This document shows positions 40,312 through 49,326 of a stretch of DNA of 64,000 nt, piece after piece. Each line of letters begins with the position of its first letter. Position 1 is the stretch's first letter. The notes beneath the pieces are model-generated. The model ran no database searches and was not told the DNA's origin. It saw only the letters and a program-made list of their open reading frames with translations. A program made the translations under genes and the position numbers. Source of the DNA: Saccharopolyspora ipomoeae (GTDB taxonomy: Bacteria; Actinomycetota; Actinomycetes; Mycobacteriales; Pseudonocardiaceae); contig NZ_JASAOF010000028.1 in the NCBI RefSeq assembly GCF_029952525.1, forward strand, positions 1 through 64,000, in the 5' to 3' direction.

Positions 40312-40914
40312 TCAGGCGGCCAGCTGGTCCTGGAGGAGGTCTCGCGCGCGGACGGCCGAGGTCCAGCGCTCGGCGTGCAGGCCCGCGCGGCGGGCGCCCG
40401 CGATGTTCTCCTCGCGGTCGTCGAAGAACAGGCACTCCTCGGGGCGCGCTCCGAGGGTGTCCAGCAGGATCCGCCAGATCTCCGCGTCGGGCTTGATGAC
40501 CCGCAGGTCGCCGGAGAACAGCAGGTGCTCGAAGTACCGCGCCCACGGCTTGCTCTCCGCGGCGCGGGCGAACGTGGTGGAGGCGTTGGACAGCAGCGCC
40601 AGGTGCGCGCCGCGCCGGTGCAGGTCCTCCAGCAGCGCCAGCGTCTCCGGGTCGGTGGACATCCAGCCGTCGACGTCGACGCTGGTCAGCCGCTGGATCA
40701 GCGAGTCGTCGACCTCGCGGTCCAGCCGGGCGGCCACCGCGCGCCAGTAGTCGGCGTCCGACAGCCCGGCGTCGTAGGCGCCGCGTTCGCTCCAGTAGGC
40801 CGGCTCGAAGGCTTCCGGGGTGCTGCTCAGCAGCGCGGCCAGCTGGGGCAGCGCCGTGATGCGGCGGCTGATCACCTCGCCGTAGTCGAACACGATCCAC
40901 CGCAGCACGGGCAC
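40312..40914 (-). CDS. HAD-family hydrolase (subfamily IA)
   Basis: A 200-residue haloacid-dehalogenase-fold enzyme. Motif I is WIVFDYGEV with the nucleophile Asp, motif II is LALLSNAS, and motifs III/IV are VIKPDAEIWRILLDTLG and CLFFDDREENIAGARRAGL. The second Asp of the usual DxD is replaced by Gly (DYG), as in dehalogenase- and epoxide-hydrolase-N-like members, so phosphatase activity is not certain. GTG 40914 follows GGAGG. It lies 32 bp downstream of ltaE, probably in one transcript. Confidence 0.87.
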   Translation of the reverse strand: MPVLRWIVFDYGEVISRRITALPQLAALLSSTPEAFEPAYWSERGAYDAGLSDADYWRAVAARLDREVDDSLIQRLTSVDVDGWMSTDPETLALLEDLHRRGAHLALLSNASTTFARAAESKPWARYFEHLLFSGDLRVIKPDAEIWRILLDTLGARPEECLFFDDREENIAGARRAGLHAERWTSAVRARDLLQDQLAA

Positions 40915-40946
40915 CTCCGCTGCTCGGACGCCCGATCCCGACCGGG

Positions 40947-41969
40947 TCAGGCCCCGGTGCCGGCGATCCGGCGCAACGCCTCTTCCACGTCCGACTTCGA
41001 CACGTTCCGGTGCGTGACGAACCGGACCTGGCCGTTCATCGGCACCGCCAGCACACCCACCGAACGCAGTCGCTGCAACGTCAACTGCACGTCCGGCACC
41101 GCCGCCAGCAGCATGTTCGTCTGCGGGGTCGTGACCTGCCAGCCCTGCTCGACGAGGCCGTCGGCGAGGAGCCGGGCGTTGTCGTGATCATCCCCCAGCG
41201 CGTCGAGCCGGTCCAGCGCGACCAGCCCGGCCGCCGCCAGCACGCCGCCCTGCCGGACACCGCCGCCGAGCATCTTGCGGATCCGCCGCCCGGCCTTGAT
41301 GAACTCCGCCTCACCGGCCAGCACCGATCCGACCGGCGCGCCCAGCCCCTTGCTCAGGCACACCTGCACGCTGTCCACGCCCACCGTCAGGGCCGCGGGC
41401 GGCACGCCGAGCGCCACCGAGGCGTTCCACAGCCGGGCGCCGTCGAGGTGCACCTTGAGCCCGAGCTCCTTCGCCGCGGCCGCCAGCCGGGCGTGCTCGT
41501 GCGGCGGGACGACCGCGCCACCCGCGCCGTTGTGCGTGTTCTCCAGGCACAGCAGCGTGGTGTGCAGGGCGTCGTAGGCCATCGTCAGGTTGGCCTGGGC
41601 GCGGACCGCCTCGGCGGTCGGCCTGCCCGGTCCGGCATCCCAGTCCAGCGGGTCCGGCATGCCCCCGGCCAGCCAGGCCGCCGAGCCCAGCTCGTGGTTG
41701 AGCACGTGCGCACCGCGCGGCGCCAGGAACCGGTCGCCCCGCTTGAGGTGCAGCATCAGCGCGATCAGGTTGCCCATCGTCCCGCTGGGGACCCACAGCG
41801 CCGACGACGTGCCGAGCAGCTGGGCCACCCGTTCCTCGAGCGCGCGCATGGTGGGATCGTGGTCGAGTACGTCATCGCCGACGTCGGCGGTGGCCATGGC
41901 GGCCAGCATCTGCTCGTCGGGACGAGTCACCGTGTCGGAGCGGAGGTCGATGGGCGCCGGAGTGGTCAC
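40947..41969 (-). CDS. ltaE: Low-specificity L-threonine aldolase
   Basis: A 340-residue PLP enzyme of the beta-eliminating lyase family. It starts IDLRSDTVTRPDEQMLAAMA, has LENTHNGAGGAVVPP and HLDGARLWNASVALG, and the PLP lysine lies in VQVCLSKGLGAPVGSVLAG near residue 205. It splits threonine or allo-threonine to glycine and acetaldehyde. GTG 41969 is the start. The HAD gene follows in the same direction. Confidence 0.92.
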   Translation of the reverse strand: MTTPAPIDLRSDTVTRPDEQMLAAMATADVGDDVLDHDPTMRALEERVAQLLGTSSALWVPSGTMGNLIALMLHLKRGDRFLAPRGAHVLNHELGSAAWLAGGMPDPLDWDAGPGRPTAEAVRAQANLTMAYDALHTTLLCLENTHNGAGGAVVPPHEHARLAAAAKELGLKVHLDGARLWNASVALGVPPAALTVGVDSVQVCLSKGLGAPVGSVLAGEAEFIKAGRRIRKMLGGGVRQGGVLAAAGLVALDRLDALGDDHDNARLLADGLVEQGWQVTTPQTNMLLAAVPDVQLTLQRLRSVGVLAVPMNGQVRFVTHRNVSKSDVEEALRRIAGTGA

Positions 41970-42072
41970 GAACCGATCACATCACACCTGCGGGGGGTCT
42001 GGGCAATGGCCCTGTGAGACGTGAATTCACCGCTGCGGTATCAATCACAGGTGGATCCGTCCCCGCGGGCGT

Positions 42073-42099
42073 GCAACGGTCGGGGCACGCGATCCCGTC
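42073..42099 (+). promoter_or_regulatory. Candidate ECF-type promoter of the sigma-factor operon
   Basis: GCAACG (42073-42078), a 17-bp spacer and CGTC (42096-42099) resemble the GGAAC/CGTT promoters of ECF sigma factors. It lies 38 bp upstream of the sigma gene, consistent with autoregulation. Confidence 0.45.
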
Positions 42100-42136
42100 A
42101 TAGCAGTGCAGGCAACGAACGAGCGGAGAGTTCCGC

Positions 42137-42652
42137 GTGGACCAGCGCGAAGAGCAGGAGTTCGCGGAGTACTTCGTGGCTCGGCGGGAGGCGGTGCGTC
42201 GGATGGCGTACATGATGTGCGGCGACTGGCACCGCGCGGACGATCTCGCCCAGACCGCGTTCATCGCCCTGCACCGTCACTGGCGGAAGGTCCGGGACAA
42301 GGGCGCGCTCGACGCCTACGTGCGCCGGACCCTCACCCGCGCGGTGATCGACGAGTCGCGGCGGCCCTGGCGACGGGAGAGGGCCGCCGAGACTCTGCCC
42401 GACAGTCCGGTCGACGACCCGGACGTGGACGACTCGGTGTCCACCAGGCAGACCCTGATAGCCGGTCTGCGCCAGGTGCCGCCGAAGCAGCGCGCCGTGC
42501 TGGTCCTGCGCTTCCTGGAGGGGCTGGACGTGGCAGGGGTCGCGGCCGTCATGCGCTGCAGCGAAGGAACCGTGAAGAGTCAGTGCGCCCGGGGGTTGGC
42601 GACGTTGCGGGAGGCGCTGGGAGACGAGCTCGGGGATCTGAGGTCCGCGTGA
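42137..42652 (+). CDS. SigE-family RNA polymerase sigma factor
   Basis: A 171-residue ECF-like sigma factor. Region 2 (about 15-80) includes AYMMCGDWHRADDLAQTAFI and RHWRKVRDKGALDAYVRRTL; region 4 (about 108-160) includes VPPKQRAVLVLRFLEGLDVA and MRCSEGTVKSQCARGLATLR. It is the second such factor in the window. GTG 42137 is used. The next gene, 12 bp away, encodes a membrane-anchored protein that may be its anti-sigma. A GCAACG-N17-CGTC promoter lies upstream. Confidence 0.9.
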   Translation: MDQREEQEFAEYFVARREAVRRMAYMMCGDWHRADDLAQTAFIALHRHWRKVRDKGALDAYVRRTLTRAVIDESRRPWRRERAAETLPDSPVDDPDVDDSVSTRQTLIAGLRQVPPKQRAVLVLRFLEGLDVAGVAAVMRCSEGTVKSQCARGLATLREALGDELGDLRSA

Positions 42653-42664
42653 AGGGGGTGCGGG

Positions 42665-43321
42665 TTGGACGAGCGCAAGCTCGAAGAGCTTTTCCGTGAC
42701 TCGGTGCGAACCGTTCCGCCGGCGTCGTTCGACGAAGGTGATGTCGCGACCGCGTCGCGCCGGATCACGGCCCGGCGCCGGGTGACCGCCACCGTCGGCG
42801 GTACGGCGGTGGCCGCCGCCGTGCTGGTCGGCGGGATCGGCGTGGGCTCCGGCTGGTTCACGTCGTCGACGGACACCGCGGCGAGCCCGCCAACGGCGGC
42901 ACCGCTGACGGCGGCGCCGGGGCCGCAGATCGAGTCCACCGGGATCACGCCGCGTTCGGGGGGCTGCAAGCCCGACCCGGGTCTGGTCGAGGCCGTCGAG
43001 GTGACGTTGCCCGAGGCGGGCGGCACCACGCCGACCTCGGTGCTGTCGTGCCCGACCGGGGCCAAGGCGGCGGCGTTCGCGCTGCGCGACGGTTCCGCGG
43101 CGGGCCGGGTGACGGTGCTGGTCAGCCCGGCGGGCACCGCGCAGGCGGGCCAGTCCGCGCCGGGTGACGTGCAGCGTTCCGACGGGGCGCAGCAGTCGGT
43201 GCGCAAGGCGCGCAGCGGCAAGCTCGTCGTGGTGGTCAGCGAACCCGAGGCGGGCTCGCCGGCGGCGCCGTTCGGCACCAGGCTGGCGCACGTCGCGGGC
43301 GACCTCGCCGCCCGGTTCTGA
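42665..43321 (+). CDS. Membrane-anchored protein, candidate anti-sigma partner
   Basis: A 218-residue protein. The short N-terminal cytoplasmic segment (MDERKLEELFRDSVRTVPPA, then DEGDVATASRRITARRR) leads to one membrane helix (about 42-65, VGGTAVAAAVLVGGIGVGSG) and an extracytoplasmic domain with two cysteines (GCKPD, LSCPTG). The topology fits the proteins paired with SigE-family factors in Pseudonocardiales, but no canonical zinc anti-sigma HxxxCxxC motif is present. TTG 42665 is the start. It is translationally close to the sigma gene. Confidence 0.75.
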   Translation: MDERKLEELFRDSVRTVPPASFDEGDVATASRRITARRRVTATVGGTAVAAAVLVGGIGVGSGWFTSSTDTAASPPTAAPLTAAPGPQIESTGITPRSGGCKPDPGLVEAVEVTLPEAGGTTPTSVLSCPTGAKAAAFALRDGSAAGRVTVLVSPAGTAQAGQSAPGDVQRSDGAQQSVRKARSGKLVVVVSEPEAGSPAAPFGTRLAHVAGDLAARF

Positions 43322-43398
43322 CTGGTCACCGGGGTCGTGCTCATCCGCGGCGGCGGCAGCCAAGGCGACAATGCGGACTCGGCATAGGATCGCGTGTC

Positions 43399-43983
43399 AT
43401 GACAGCGGCCAGCACACCCAAGGGAGAGCGGCGGCGGCAGGCGTTGGTGACGGCTGCGGCGCAGCTGCTCGTCGAGGGCGGGTTCGACGCGGTCCGGCAC
43501 CGGGCCGTGGCCGAGCGCGCCGGGCTCCCGCTGGCCTCGACGACCTACTACTTCTCCTCGCTGGAAGACCTGATCAGCGCGGCCGTCGAGCACAACGGCC
43601 GGGAGGAGCTGGCCGCCGGGCACGCCCGGCTCGCCGACCTCTCCGCGCAGCCGCGCAGCACCGACACCGTGATCGAGCTGCTGCTGGACCTGCTGCTCGG
43701 CGTCGACTCCCGCGACGGCGGCGTCGAACCGGTGCTGCTGCGCTACGAGCGCCTGGTGGGTTCGCCGCGCCGCCCGTACCTCACGCCGCTGATGCGGGAG
43801 ATGGCCGCCGAGCTGCAGCAGCTGCTCGCGGAGATCTTCCGCCGCAGCGACATGGAGGTCCCAGCGGAGCGGCTCACCGAGCTGGTCGCGCTGGTGGACG
43901 GCGCGGTGGTCAACGCGCTCATCGAATCGGACCCGGACCCGCGGGGCGCCGCGCGCAGGATGTTGCGCGCCCAGCTGTCCTGA
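43399..43983 (+). CDS. TetR-family regulator
   Basis: A 194-residue TetR protein. The helix-turn-helix (GERRRQALVTAAAQLLVEGG, VRHRAVAERAGLPLASTTYY; residues about 9-55) resembles the regulator at 1929. No exporter gene is adjacent in the same direction. The nearest transport genes are the ABC pair 500 bp downstream on the other strand, so its target is uncertain. Confidence 0.85.
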   Translation: MTAASTPKGERRRQALVTAAAQLLVEGGFDAVRHRAVAERAGLPLASTTYYFSSLEDLISAAVEHNGREELAAGHARLADLSAQPRSTDTVIELLLDLLLGVDSRDGGVEPVLLRYERLVGSPRRPYLTPLMREMAAELQQLLAEIFRRSDMEVPAERLTELVALVDGAVVNALIESDPDPRGAARRMLRAQLS

Positions 43984-44055
43984 TCCCCAGCCGTCCTGAT
44001 GCGCGTGCAAGAACGCTGAACCGGACGCCGCGCGAACCGCGACCGTGCTTTCGCG

Positions 44056-44322
44056 TCAGAAGTCCCAGGTGATTTCCGCGAAATTCCCGTCGGCGATCAG
44101 TTGTTCGCAGTCGAGACATTTCTCGGCGATGTTCTTCGTCTGCGGTTCCCGTCCGAGCGGAGTGGGTTGCGGGATTTTGACCTCGTGCTCGCAGAGCGCC
44201 GGTACCACCTGGCCGGAATATACCGCGCCTGGTCGCATCGTCGTCGCGTGCCGAAGGGTCTGACCAGTGCCGACTATCCAGAAAGCGTCCTGCCGGTCCT
44301 CGGCGAACCTGTTGATGCTCAT
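44056..44322 (-). CDS. Small zinc-ribbon-like protein in a lower-GC patch
   Basis: An 88-residue protein beginning MSINRFAEDRQDAFWIVGTG. It has RHATTMRP and two likely metal half-sites, ALCEHEV (Cys-x-His) and EKCLDCEQLI (Cys-x2-Cys). This layout resembles the short zinc-finger proteins common in Pseudonocardiaceae, often near DUF5753/XRE regulators; no such partner is present. Base composition here (44040-44480) is visibly lower in G+C than neighbours, with weak codon bias, suggesting transfer. ATG 44322 is preferred; ATG 44364 would add 14 residues. Confidence 0.65.
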   Translation of the reverse strand: MSINRFAEDRQDAFWIVGTGQTLRHATTMRPGAVYSGQVVPALCEHEVKIPQPTPLGREPQTKNIAEKCLDCEQLIADGNFAEITWDF

Positions 44323-44491
44323 CCGCTCCCGTTCCTGTGCACAAGCCGCGAATGCTTGGGCCAACGATATGGTCGCGCCGTTGTATCAGTCCAGATTCCC
44401 ACACCTGATCGAGCGCAAAAGGCGAATTCGCCGAATGAGCGATTGACCTCGACATTCGAGTTCGATCCTGATGGGATCGGTTCTGGGCGGT

Positions 44492-46225
44492 TCAGATCTG
44501 GGCGGCCCGGTACAACTCCGCGTACGAACCGCCCGCCGCCATCAGCTCGTCGTGATCGCCCAGCTCCACGATCCGGCCCTCGTCCAGCACCGCGATCCGC
44601 TCGGCCGTGCGCGCGGTGTGCAACCGGTGCGCGATGGCGATGACCGTGCGGCCCGCCAGCAGCCCGGCCAGCGCGCGCTCCAGATCCCGCGAGGTGCTGT
44701 TGTCCAGCAGCGACGTCGCCTCGTCGAGCACCACCGCGTGCGGGTCGGCGAGCAGCACCCGGGCCAGCGCCAGCTGCTGCGCGCGGGCAGCGGGCACCGC
44801 GAGCCCACCGGCGCCGAGCCGCGTGTCCAGCCCCTCGTCGAGGCCGCGCACCCAGTCGCGCAGGCCGACGGCGGCGAGCGCGTCGAGCAGCTCCGCGTCG
44901 CCGGTGTCCCGGTCCAGCAGCGCGAGGTTGTCGCGCAGGGAGCAGGCGAAGACGTGCTGCTCCTGGGTCAGCAGCACCACCTCGCGGCGCAGCGCCTCGG
45001 TGGGCAGCGCCGAGACCTCGGTGCCGCCGAAGGCCACCGACCCCGAGTCCGGGCGGCCGGTCCCGGCGATCAACCGGCCCAGCGTGGACTTGCCCGCGCC
45101 GGACGGGCCCACGATCGCCAGCCGCTGCCCGGCGGGCACGACCAGGTCGATGCCGTGCAGCACCTCGCGCTCCGGCCGGTAGGAGAACCGCAGGTCGCGC
45201 ACCACCAGGTCGCGGCCGTCGGACGGCGGTGCCGGGTCGCGCGGCCGATCCACCGGGACCTGCGAGACGCCCAGGACCCGTTGCAGCGCCGTGCCGCCGA
45301 CCTGCAGCTCCTCCAGCCACATGAACAGCTCGTCCAGCGGCGCCGACAGCGACTGGGCGTAGAGCACGACCGCGACGATCGTGCCCAGCTCGGCCGCGCC
45401 GGTGGCGTGCGCCCAGCCGCCGAGCAGCAGGATCGCGGCGACCGGCAGCACGTAGGACAGCTCCAGGCACGGCAGCCACACCGTCAGCAGCGAGCGGTGC
45501 CGCTCCTCCGCGGCGACCGCCGCGCCCAGCACGCGCTCGTTGCGCGCGGTGCGCCGCCCGCCGAGCCGCAGCGCGGCGATCGTGCGGGCTCCCTCCACCG
45601 ATTCGTGCGTGCCCGCCTGCACGTCCGACCAGCGCTCCATGACCTCCTGCACGACCGGCAGCGAGCGCGGGTAGTACCAGCGGGTGCTCAGCACCAGCAG
45701 CGGCACGGCGACGAGCATCCCGCAGGCCAGCAGGGGTGAGGACAGCACCATCGCGGTCGTGGTGAGCGCGATGGCGATCAGCGCAGCCGAGATCTCCGGC
45801 AGCGCGTTGCGGATGGTGAAGTCGAGCCGGTCGACGTCGGTGGTGGCCCTGCTGAGCAGGTCACCGGTGCCCGCGGCCTCCACCGCGCCCAGCGGCAGCG
45901 CCAGGGCGTGCTCGACGACGTCCTCCCTGGCCTCGGCCAGCAGCTGTTCGCCGAGCAGCATCGCGCGCAGCCGCGCGGCCCGGGCCAGCAGCGCCTGCAC
46001 GATCAGGACCAGCAGGAACGCCCCGGCCAGCAGGTCGATGCGGAGCACCTCGGCCCCGGCCTGCACGGAGTCGACGAGCACGCCGAGCAGCTGCGGCCCG
46101 AGCAGTCCGACGGAGGTGGCCAGCACGTACAGCGCCGTGGTGATCAGGAACCGCCGTCGGTGGGCGCGCGCGGTCGCGCGCAGGTGGCGGCGCAGCGCGG
46201 CGCCGTCGGCCAGCGGCAGCTTCAC
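44492..46225 (-). CDS. ABC exporter half, intact Walker motifs but degenerate signature
   Basis: A 577-residue half-transporter. Six membrane helices span about 25-310, and the nucleotide-binding domain follows. The Walker A GPSGAGKST is near residue 370, Walker B ends VVLDEAT with the catalytic Glu, and the H-loop AHRL is intact. The ABC signature LSGGQ is replaced by LAVPAARAQQ (about residue 475). The partner gene 13 bp upstream has the opposite defects, so the heterodimer should have one working and one dead ATP site. Substrate unknown; a peptide, lipid or drug exporter is likely. Confidence 0.92.
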   Translation of the reverse strand: MKLPLADGAALRRHLRATARAHRRRFLITTALYVLATSVGLLGPQLLGVLVDSVQAGAEVLRIDLLAGAFLLVLIVQALLARAARLRAMLLGEQLLAEAREDVVEHALALPLGAVEAAGTGDLLSRATTDVDRLDFTIRNALPEISAALIAIALTTTAMVLSSPLLACGMLVAVPLLVLSTRWYYPRSLPVVQEVMERWSDVQAGTHESVEGARTIAALRLGGRRTARNERVLGAAVAAEERHRSLLTVWLPCLELSYVLPVAAILLLGGWAHATGAAELGTIVAVVLYAQSLSAPLDELFMWLEELQVGGTALQRVLGVSQVPVDRPRDPAPPSDGRDLVVRDLRFSYRPEREVLHGIDLVVPAGQRLAIVGPSGAGKSTLGRLIAGTGRPDSGSVAFGGTEVSALPTEALRREVVLLTQEQHVFACSLRDNLALLDRDTGDAELLDALAAVGLRDWVRGLDEGLDTRLGAGGLAVPAARAQQLALARVLLADPHAVVLDEATSLLDNSTSRDLERALAGLLAGRTVIAIAHRLHTARTAERIAVLDEGRIVELGDHDELMAAGGSYAELYRAAQI

Positions 46226-46238
46226 GGTTCCCCCAAGA

Positions 46239-47795
46239 TCACTGGTCCGCCAAGATCAGGTGCCGGTCGGCGACGGCCGACCACAGCGGGCTCTGGCTGA
46301 GCACGACGGTGGTGCGCCCGGCGCGCAGCGCGCGGACTCGGTCGGCGATGCGGGCCTCGGTGTGCGCGTCAACGGCCGAGGTCGGGTCGTCGAGGACCAG
46401 CACGTCGGCGTCCGCGCTCAACGCCCTGGCCAGCAGCAACCGCTGCCGCTGGCCGCCGGAGAGCAACCGGGCGCGCTCGTCGAGCAGTCCGTCCGGCGGG
46501 AGCGCGGCGAGCACGTCGGAGGCGTCGGCCGCGCGGATGGCGGTGTCGAACCCGACCCCGGCGCCCAGGTCGACGGCGTAGTGCACGTCCCCGGCGAACA
46601 GCAGGTCCTGGTTGTGGGCGAGCACGACGCGGCGGTGCCGCTCGTCCGGGTCGACGTCGGCCAACCGGACCCCGCTGGCCAGGGCCGAGCCCGCCAGCCG
46701 CTCGGCCACGGCCTCGCCGCGATCCCCGGCGTCGATCACCACCAGCTGCCCGGCCGGAACCTCGACCTCGTCGTCGACCAGCCCCAACGGGCCCTCCGGC
46801 AGCGGAACGGGGTCGGCCGGGGGCGCGGGCTCGACCTCGACGCGGCCGAGCGCGGTGGCGCGTCCGGCGGCGATGCGCGCGGAGGCGAACGCGTAGGCGG
46901 TCTCGGTGGCGGTGCGCACCGGGATCACCAGGAACGCGGAGACCCCGTAGAAGGTCACCAGCTCGCCGACGGTGATCGACCCGGCCAGCGCCATCCGGGC
47001 TCCCAGCCAGGTCACCAGCACCGTGACCAGACCGGGCAGCAGCACCTCGGCGCCGCCCAGCCAGGCGTCGATCCGCCCGGTCGCGACTCCGGCCTCCCGA
47101 ACCCGCTGCCCGGTCTCGGCGAAGCGCGCGAAGAACCTCCGCTCACCGCCGATGCCGCGCAGGATCCGCAGGCCGGAGACGATGTCGGCGGCCTGCGCGC
47201 CGAGTTCGCCCAGCTCGTCGCGCTGCACCTGCTCGCGGCGGTGCAGCGGCCGCAGCAGCGGTCCGATGCCCAGCACCGCCAGCGGCACGCCGATCAGCAC
47301 CACCAGGCCCAGCGGCGGCGAGATCCACAGCACCAGCGCGGTCCCGCCGACGAAGGCCAGCAGCGCGCCGACCGCGCGGCCCAGGTTCTCGAACAGCTCG
47401 CCGATCTTGAACACGTCCGAGGCGCCCATCGTGACGACCTCACCGGCCTTGACCTTGCGCGGCAGCGCGCCGCCGAGCCGGATCACCTGCTCCAGCACGA
47501 ACCGCTGGGCGTCGGCGGTGCCGTGGATCCACAGCGTGTGCGACGCCCAGTTCACCGCCGTGGCGGCCAGCATCTGGACCAGGCCGAGCACCAGCACGAC
47601 CAGCGCCCAGCGCAGCAGGGCACCGGTGTCACCGGCTCGGATCCCCTCGTCGACGGCTCGGCCGACGACGAGCGGCAGCACCGCCGTCGGCAGCATCCAC
47701 AGCGCGCCGGACACGGCCGCCAGCGACACCAGGCCGGGACGCCGGGCGAGCAGGCCGACGAGGAAGCGCACCGCGCCGTTCCTGGTCACGAGCAC
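46239..47795 (-). CDS. ABC exporter half, intact signature but degenerate Walker A, B and H-loop
   Basis: A 518-residue half-transporter with six N-terminal helices (residues 15-300) and a short nucleotide-binding domain. Where Walker A should be, the sequence reads [16 protein letters not shown], lacking the GxxGxGK lysine. Walker B ends LVLDDPTS with Asp instead of the catalytic Glu, and the H-loop His is replaced in VLSQSPL. The signature [16 protein letters not shown] is perfect. It pairs with the downstream half-transporter. GTG 47795 or GTG 47789 may be the start. Confidence 0.92.
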   Translation of the reverse strand: MLVTRNGAVRFLVGLLARRPGLVSLAAVSGALWMLPTAVLPLVVGRAVDEGIRAGDTGALLRWALVVLVLGLVQMLAATAVNWASHTLWIHGTADAQRFVLEQVIRLGGALPRKVKAGEVVTMGASDVFKIGELFENLGRAVGALLAFVGGTALVLWISPPLGLVVLIGVPLAVLGIGPLLRPLHRREQVQRDELGELGAQAADIVSGLRILRGIGGERRFFARFAETGQRVREAGVATGRIDAWLGGAEVLLPGLVTVLVTWLGARMALAGSITVGELVTFYGVSAFLVIPVRTATETAYAFASARIAAGRATALGRVEVEPAPPADPVPLPEGPLGLVDDEVEVPAGQLVVIDAGDRGEAVAERLAGSALASGVRLADVDPDERHRRVVLAHNQDLLFAGDVHYAVDLGAGVGFDTAIRAADASDVLAALPPDGLLDERARLLSGGQRQRLLLARALSADADVLVLDDPTSAVDAHTEARIADRVRALRAGRTTVVLSQSPLWSAVADRHLILADQ

Positions 47796-47887
47796 CGACG
47801 TTAGCGATGATCAACACTCCCGGCGACCGAATTTCCAGCGGGTGAACCGGGCTGGACCGGGCGGGTGCGGCGGGTCAGGATGCGATC

Positions 47888-49114
47888 ATGGCGAACCCCA
47901 CCGGCAGCACCCTGTCCCACCTCGAGTGCACCGCCTGCGGGCGGACCTTCGACGCCGACGAGCCGCACCGGCTGTGCGCGGACTGCGGCAAGGTGCTCTA
48001 CCCGCGCTACGACCTGGCGAAGGTCGCGCTGCGTCCGTCGGACCTGCTCGCCCGGGAGCCGTCGATGTGGCGGTACCGGGAGGTGCTGCCGATCCGGGAC
48101 GCCGACCACGTCGTCACCCTCGGCGAGGGCTTCACGCCGCTGCTGCCCGCGCCCCGGCTGTCGGCGCGGCTGGGCCTCGGCGACGTGCGGATCAAGGACG
48201 AGGGGCAGAACCCGACGGGCAGCTTCAAGGCGCGCGGCATGTCCGCCGCCGTGTCCCGGGCCCGCGAGCTGGGTGCGAAGGCCGTCGCCGCGCCGTCGGC
48301 CGGCAACGCCGGGGGCGCGCTGGCCGCCTACGCCGCTCGCGCCGGGCTCGCCGCCGGGGTGGTGATGCCCGAGGACTGCCCGCGCATCAACCAGGCCGAG
48401 GCCGTCGTCTCGGGCGCGGACACGTGGCTGGTCGACGGCCTGATCGACGACGCGGGTCGCCTGGTGCGCACGACGTCGGAGGCGCGCGGCTGGTTCGACG
48501 TCTCCACCCTCAAGGAGCCCTACCGCGTGGAGGGCAAGAAGACGCTGGGCTACGAGCTCGCCGAGCAGCTGGGCTGGGAGCTGCCGGACGTGGTGATCTA
48601 CCCGACCGGCGGCGGCACCGGGCTGGTCGGCATGTGGAAGGCCTTCGCCGAGATGACCGAGCTCGGCTGGATCGGGGAGAAGCGCCCGCGCATGGTCGTC
48701 GTCCAGGCCGAGGGGTGCGCCCCGATCGTCCGGGCCCACGACCAGGGCGAACGGCACGCGCCGCGCTGGGAGGACGCCGCCACCGACGCCAGCGGCCTGC
48801 GGGTCCCGGTCGCCGTCGGTGACTACCTGATCCTCGACGCGGTCCGCGATTCCGGCGGCACGGCGGTGTCGGTGAGCGAGGACGAGATGCGCGAGGCCAC
48901 CCGCGAACTCGCCGCCTCCGAGGGCATCTACCCGGCGCCCGAAGGTGCGGCGACCCTGGCCGCGCTGCGGCGTCTCCGCGACACCGGCGCGGTCACCGAC
49001 ACCGACCGGGTCGTCCTCTTCAACACCGGCGCGGGCCAGAAGTACCCCGACTTCGTCCCGGTTTCGCCGGAGTTCGTCCCCGCGGACTCCCCGGCCTGGG
49101 ACTCGGGGCTCTGA
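47888..49114 (+). CDS. thrC: Threonine synthase
   Basis: A 408-residue PLP enzyme of the tryptophan-synthase-beta fold. It opens with a CxxC...CxxC zinc-ribbon-like segment (CTACGRTF, CADCGK; residues about 16-37). The PLP lysine lies in NPTGSFKARGMSAAV near residue 112, followed by SAGNAGGALAAYAA and the PLP phosphate loop PTGGGTGLVGMWKA. It converts O-phosphohomoserine to threonine. A threonine dehydratase-like role cannot be fully excluded. ATG 47888. Repeat E4 begins 10 bp after the stop. Confidence 0.88.
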   Translation: MANPTGSTLSHLECTACGRTFDADEPHRLCADCGKVLYPRYDLAKVALRPSDLLAREPSMWRYREVLPIRDADHVVTLGEGFTPLLPAPRLSARLGLGDVRIKDEGQNPTGSFKARGMSAAVSRARELGAKAVAAPSAGNAGGALAAYAARAGLAAGVVMPEDCPRINQAEAVVSGADTWLVDGLIDDAGRLVRTTSEARGWFDVSTLKEPYRVEGKKTLGYELAEQLGWELPDVVIYPTGGGTGLVGMWKAFAEMTELGWIGEKRPRMVVVQAEGCAPIVRAHDQGERHAPRWEDAATDASGLRVPVAVGDYLILDAVRDSGGTAVSVSEDEMREATRELAASEGIYPAPEGAATLAALRRLRDTGAVTDTDRVVLFNTGAGQKYPDFVPVSPEFVPADSPAWDSGL

Positions 49115-49124
49115 CCAGGGCATG

Positions 49125-49291
49125 AGCACCGGAGGTGCTTTCTCTTCCACCACCCTCGCAGCCCGCACCGCCGGGGGTTCTGAGCGGCGTCGCGGCGAGC
49201 ACGCCGCGACGCCGTGCATCGGCATGCATCAGGAGTGGCGCGCGGAGTCCGCGGAGCCGCTCAGGTTCCCCCACCCGCACCGCTACGCAGA
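49125..49291 (-). repeat. Family E structured repeat, copy E4
   Basis: On the minus strand: GCGGTGCGGGTGGGGGAACC, arms GAGCGGC and GCCGCTC around a long GC-rich loop with GATGCATGCCGATGCAC, then CAGAACCCCCGGCGGTGCGG and the terminal hairpin AGCACC-TCC-GGTGCT (49125-49139). Both hairpins keep pairing while their sequences differ from E2 and E3. The terminal hairpin starts 10 bp after the thrC stop. Confidence 0.85.
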
Positions 49292-49326
49292 ACGGGTGAA
49301 GGTTTCGGTTCAATTATCCTGGGGCC

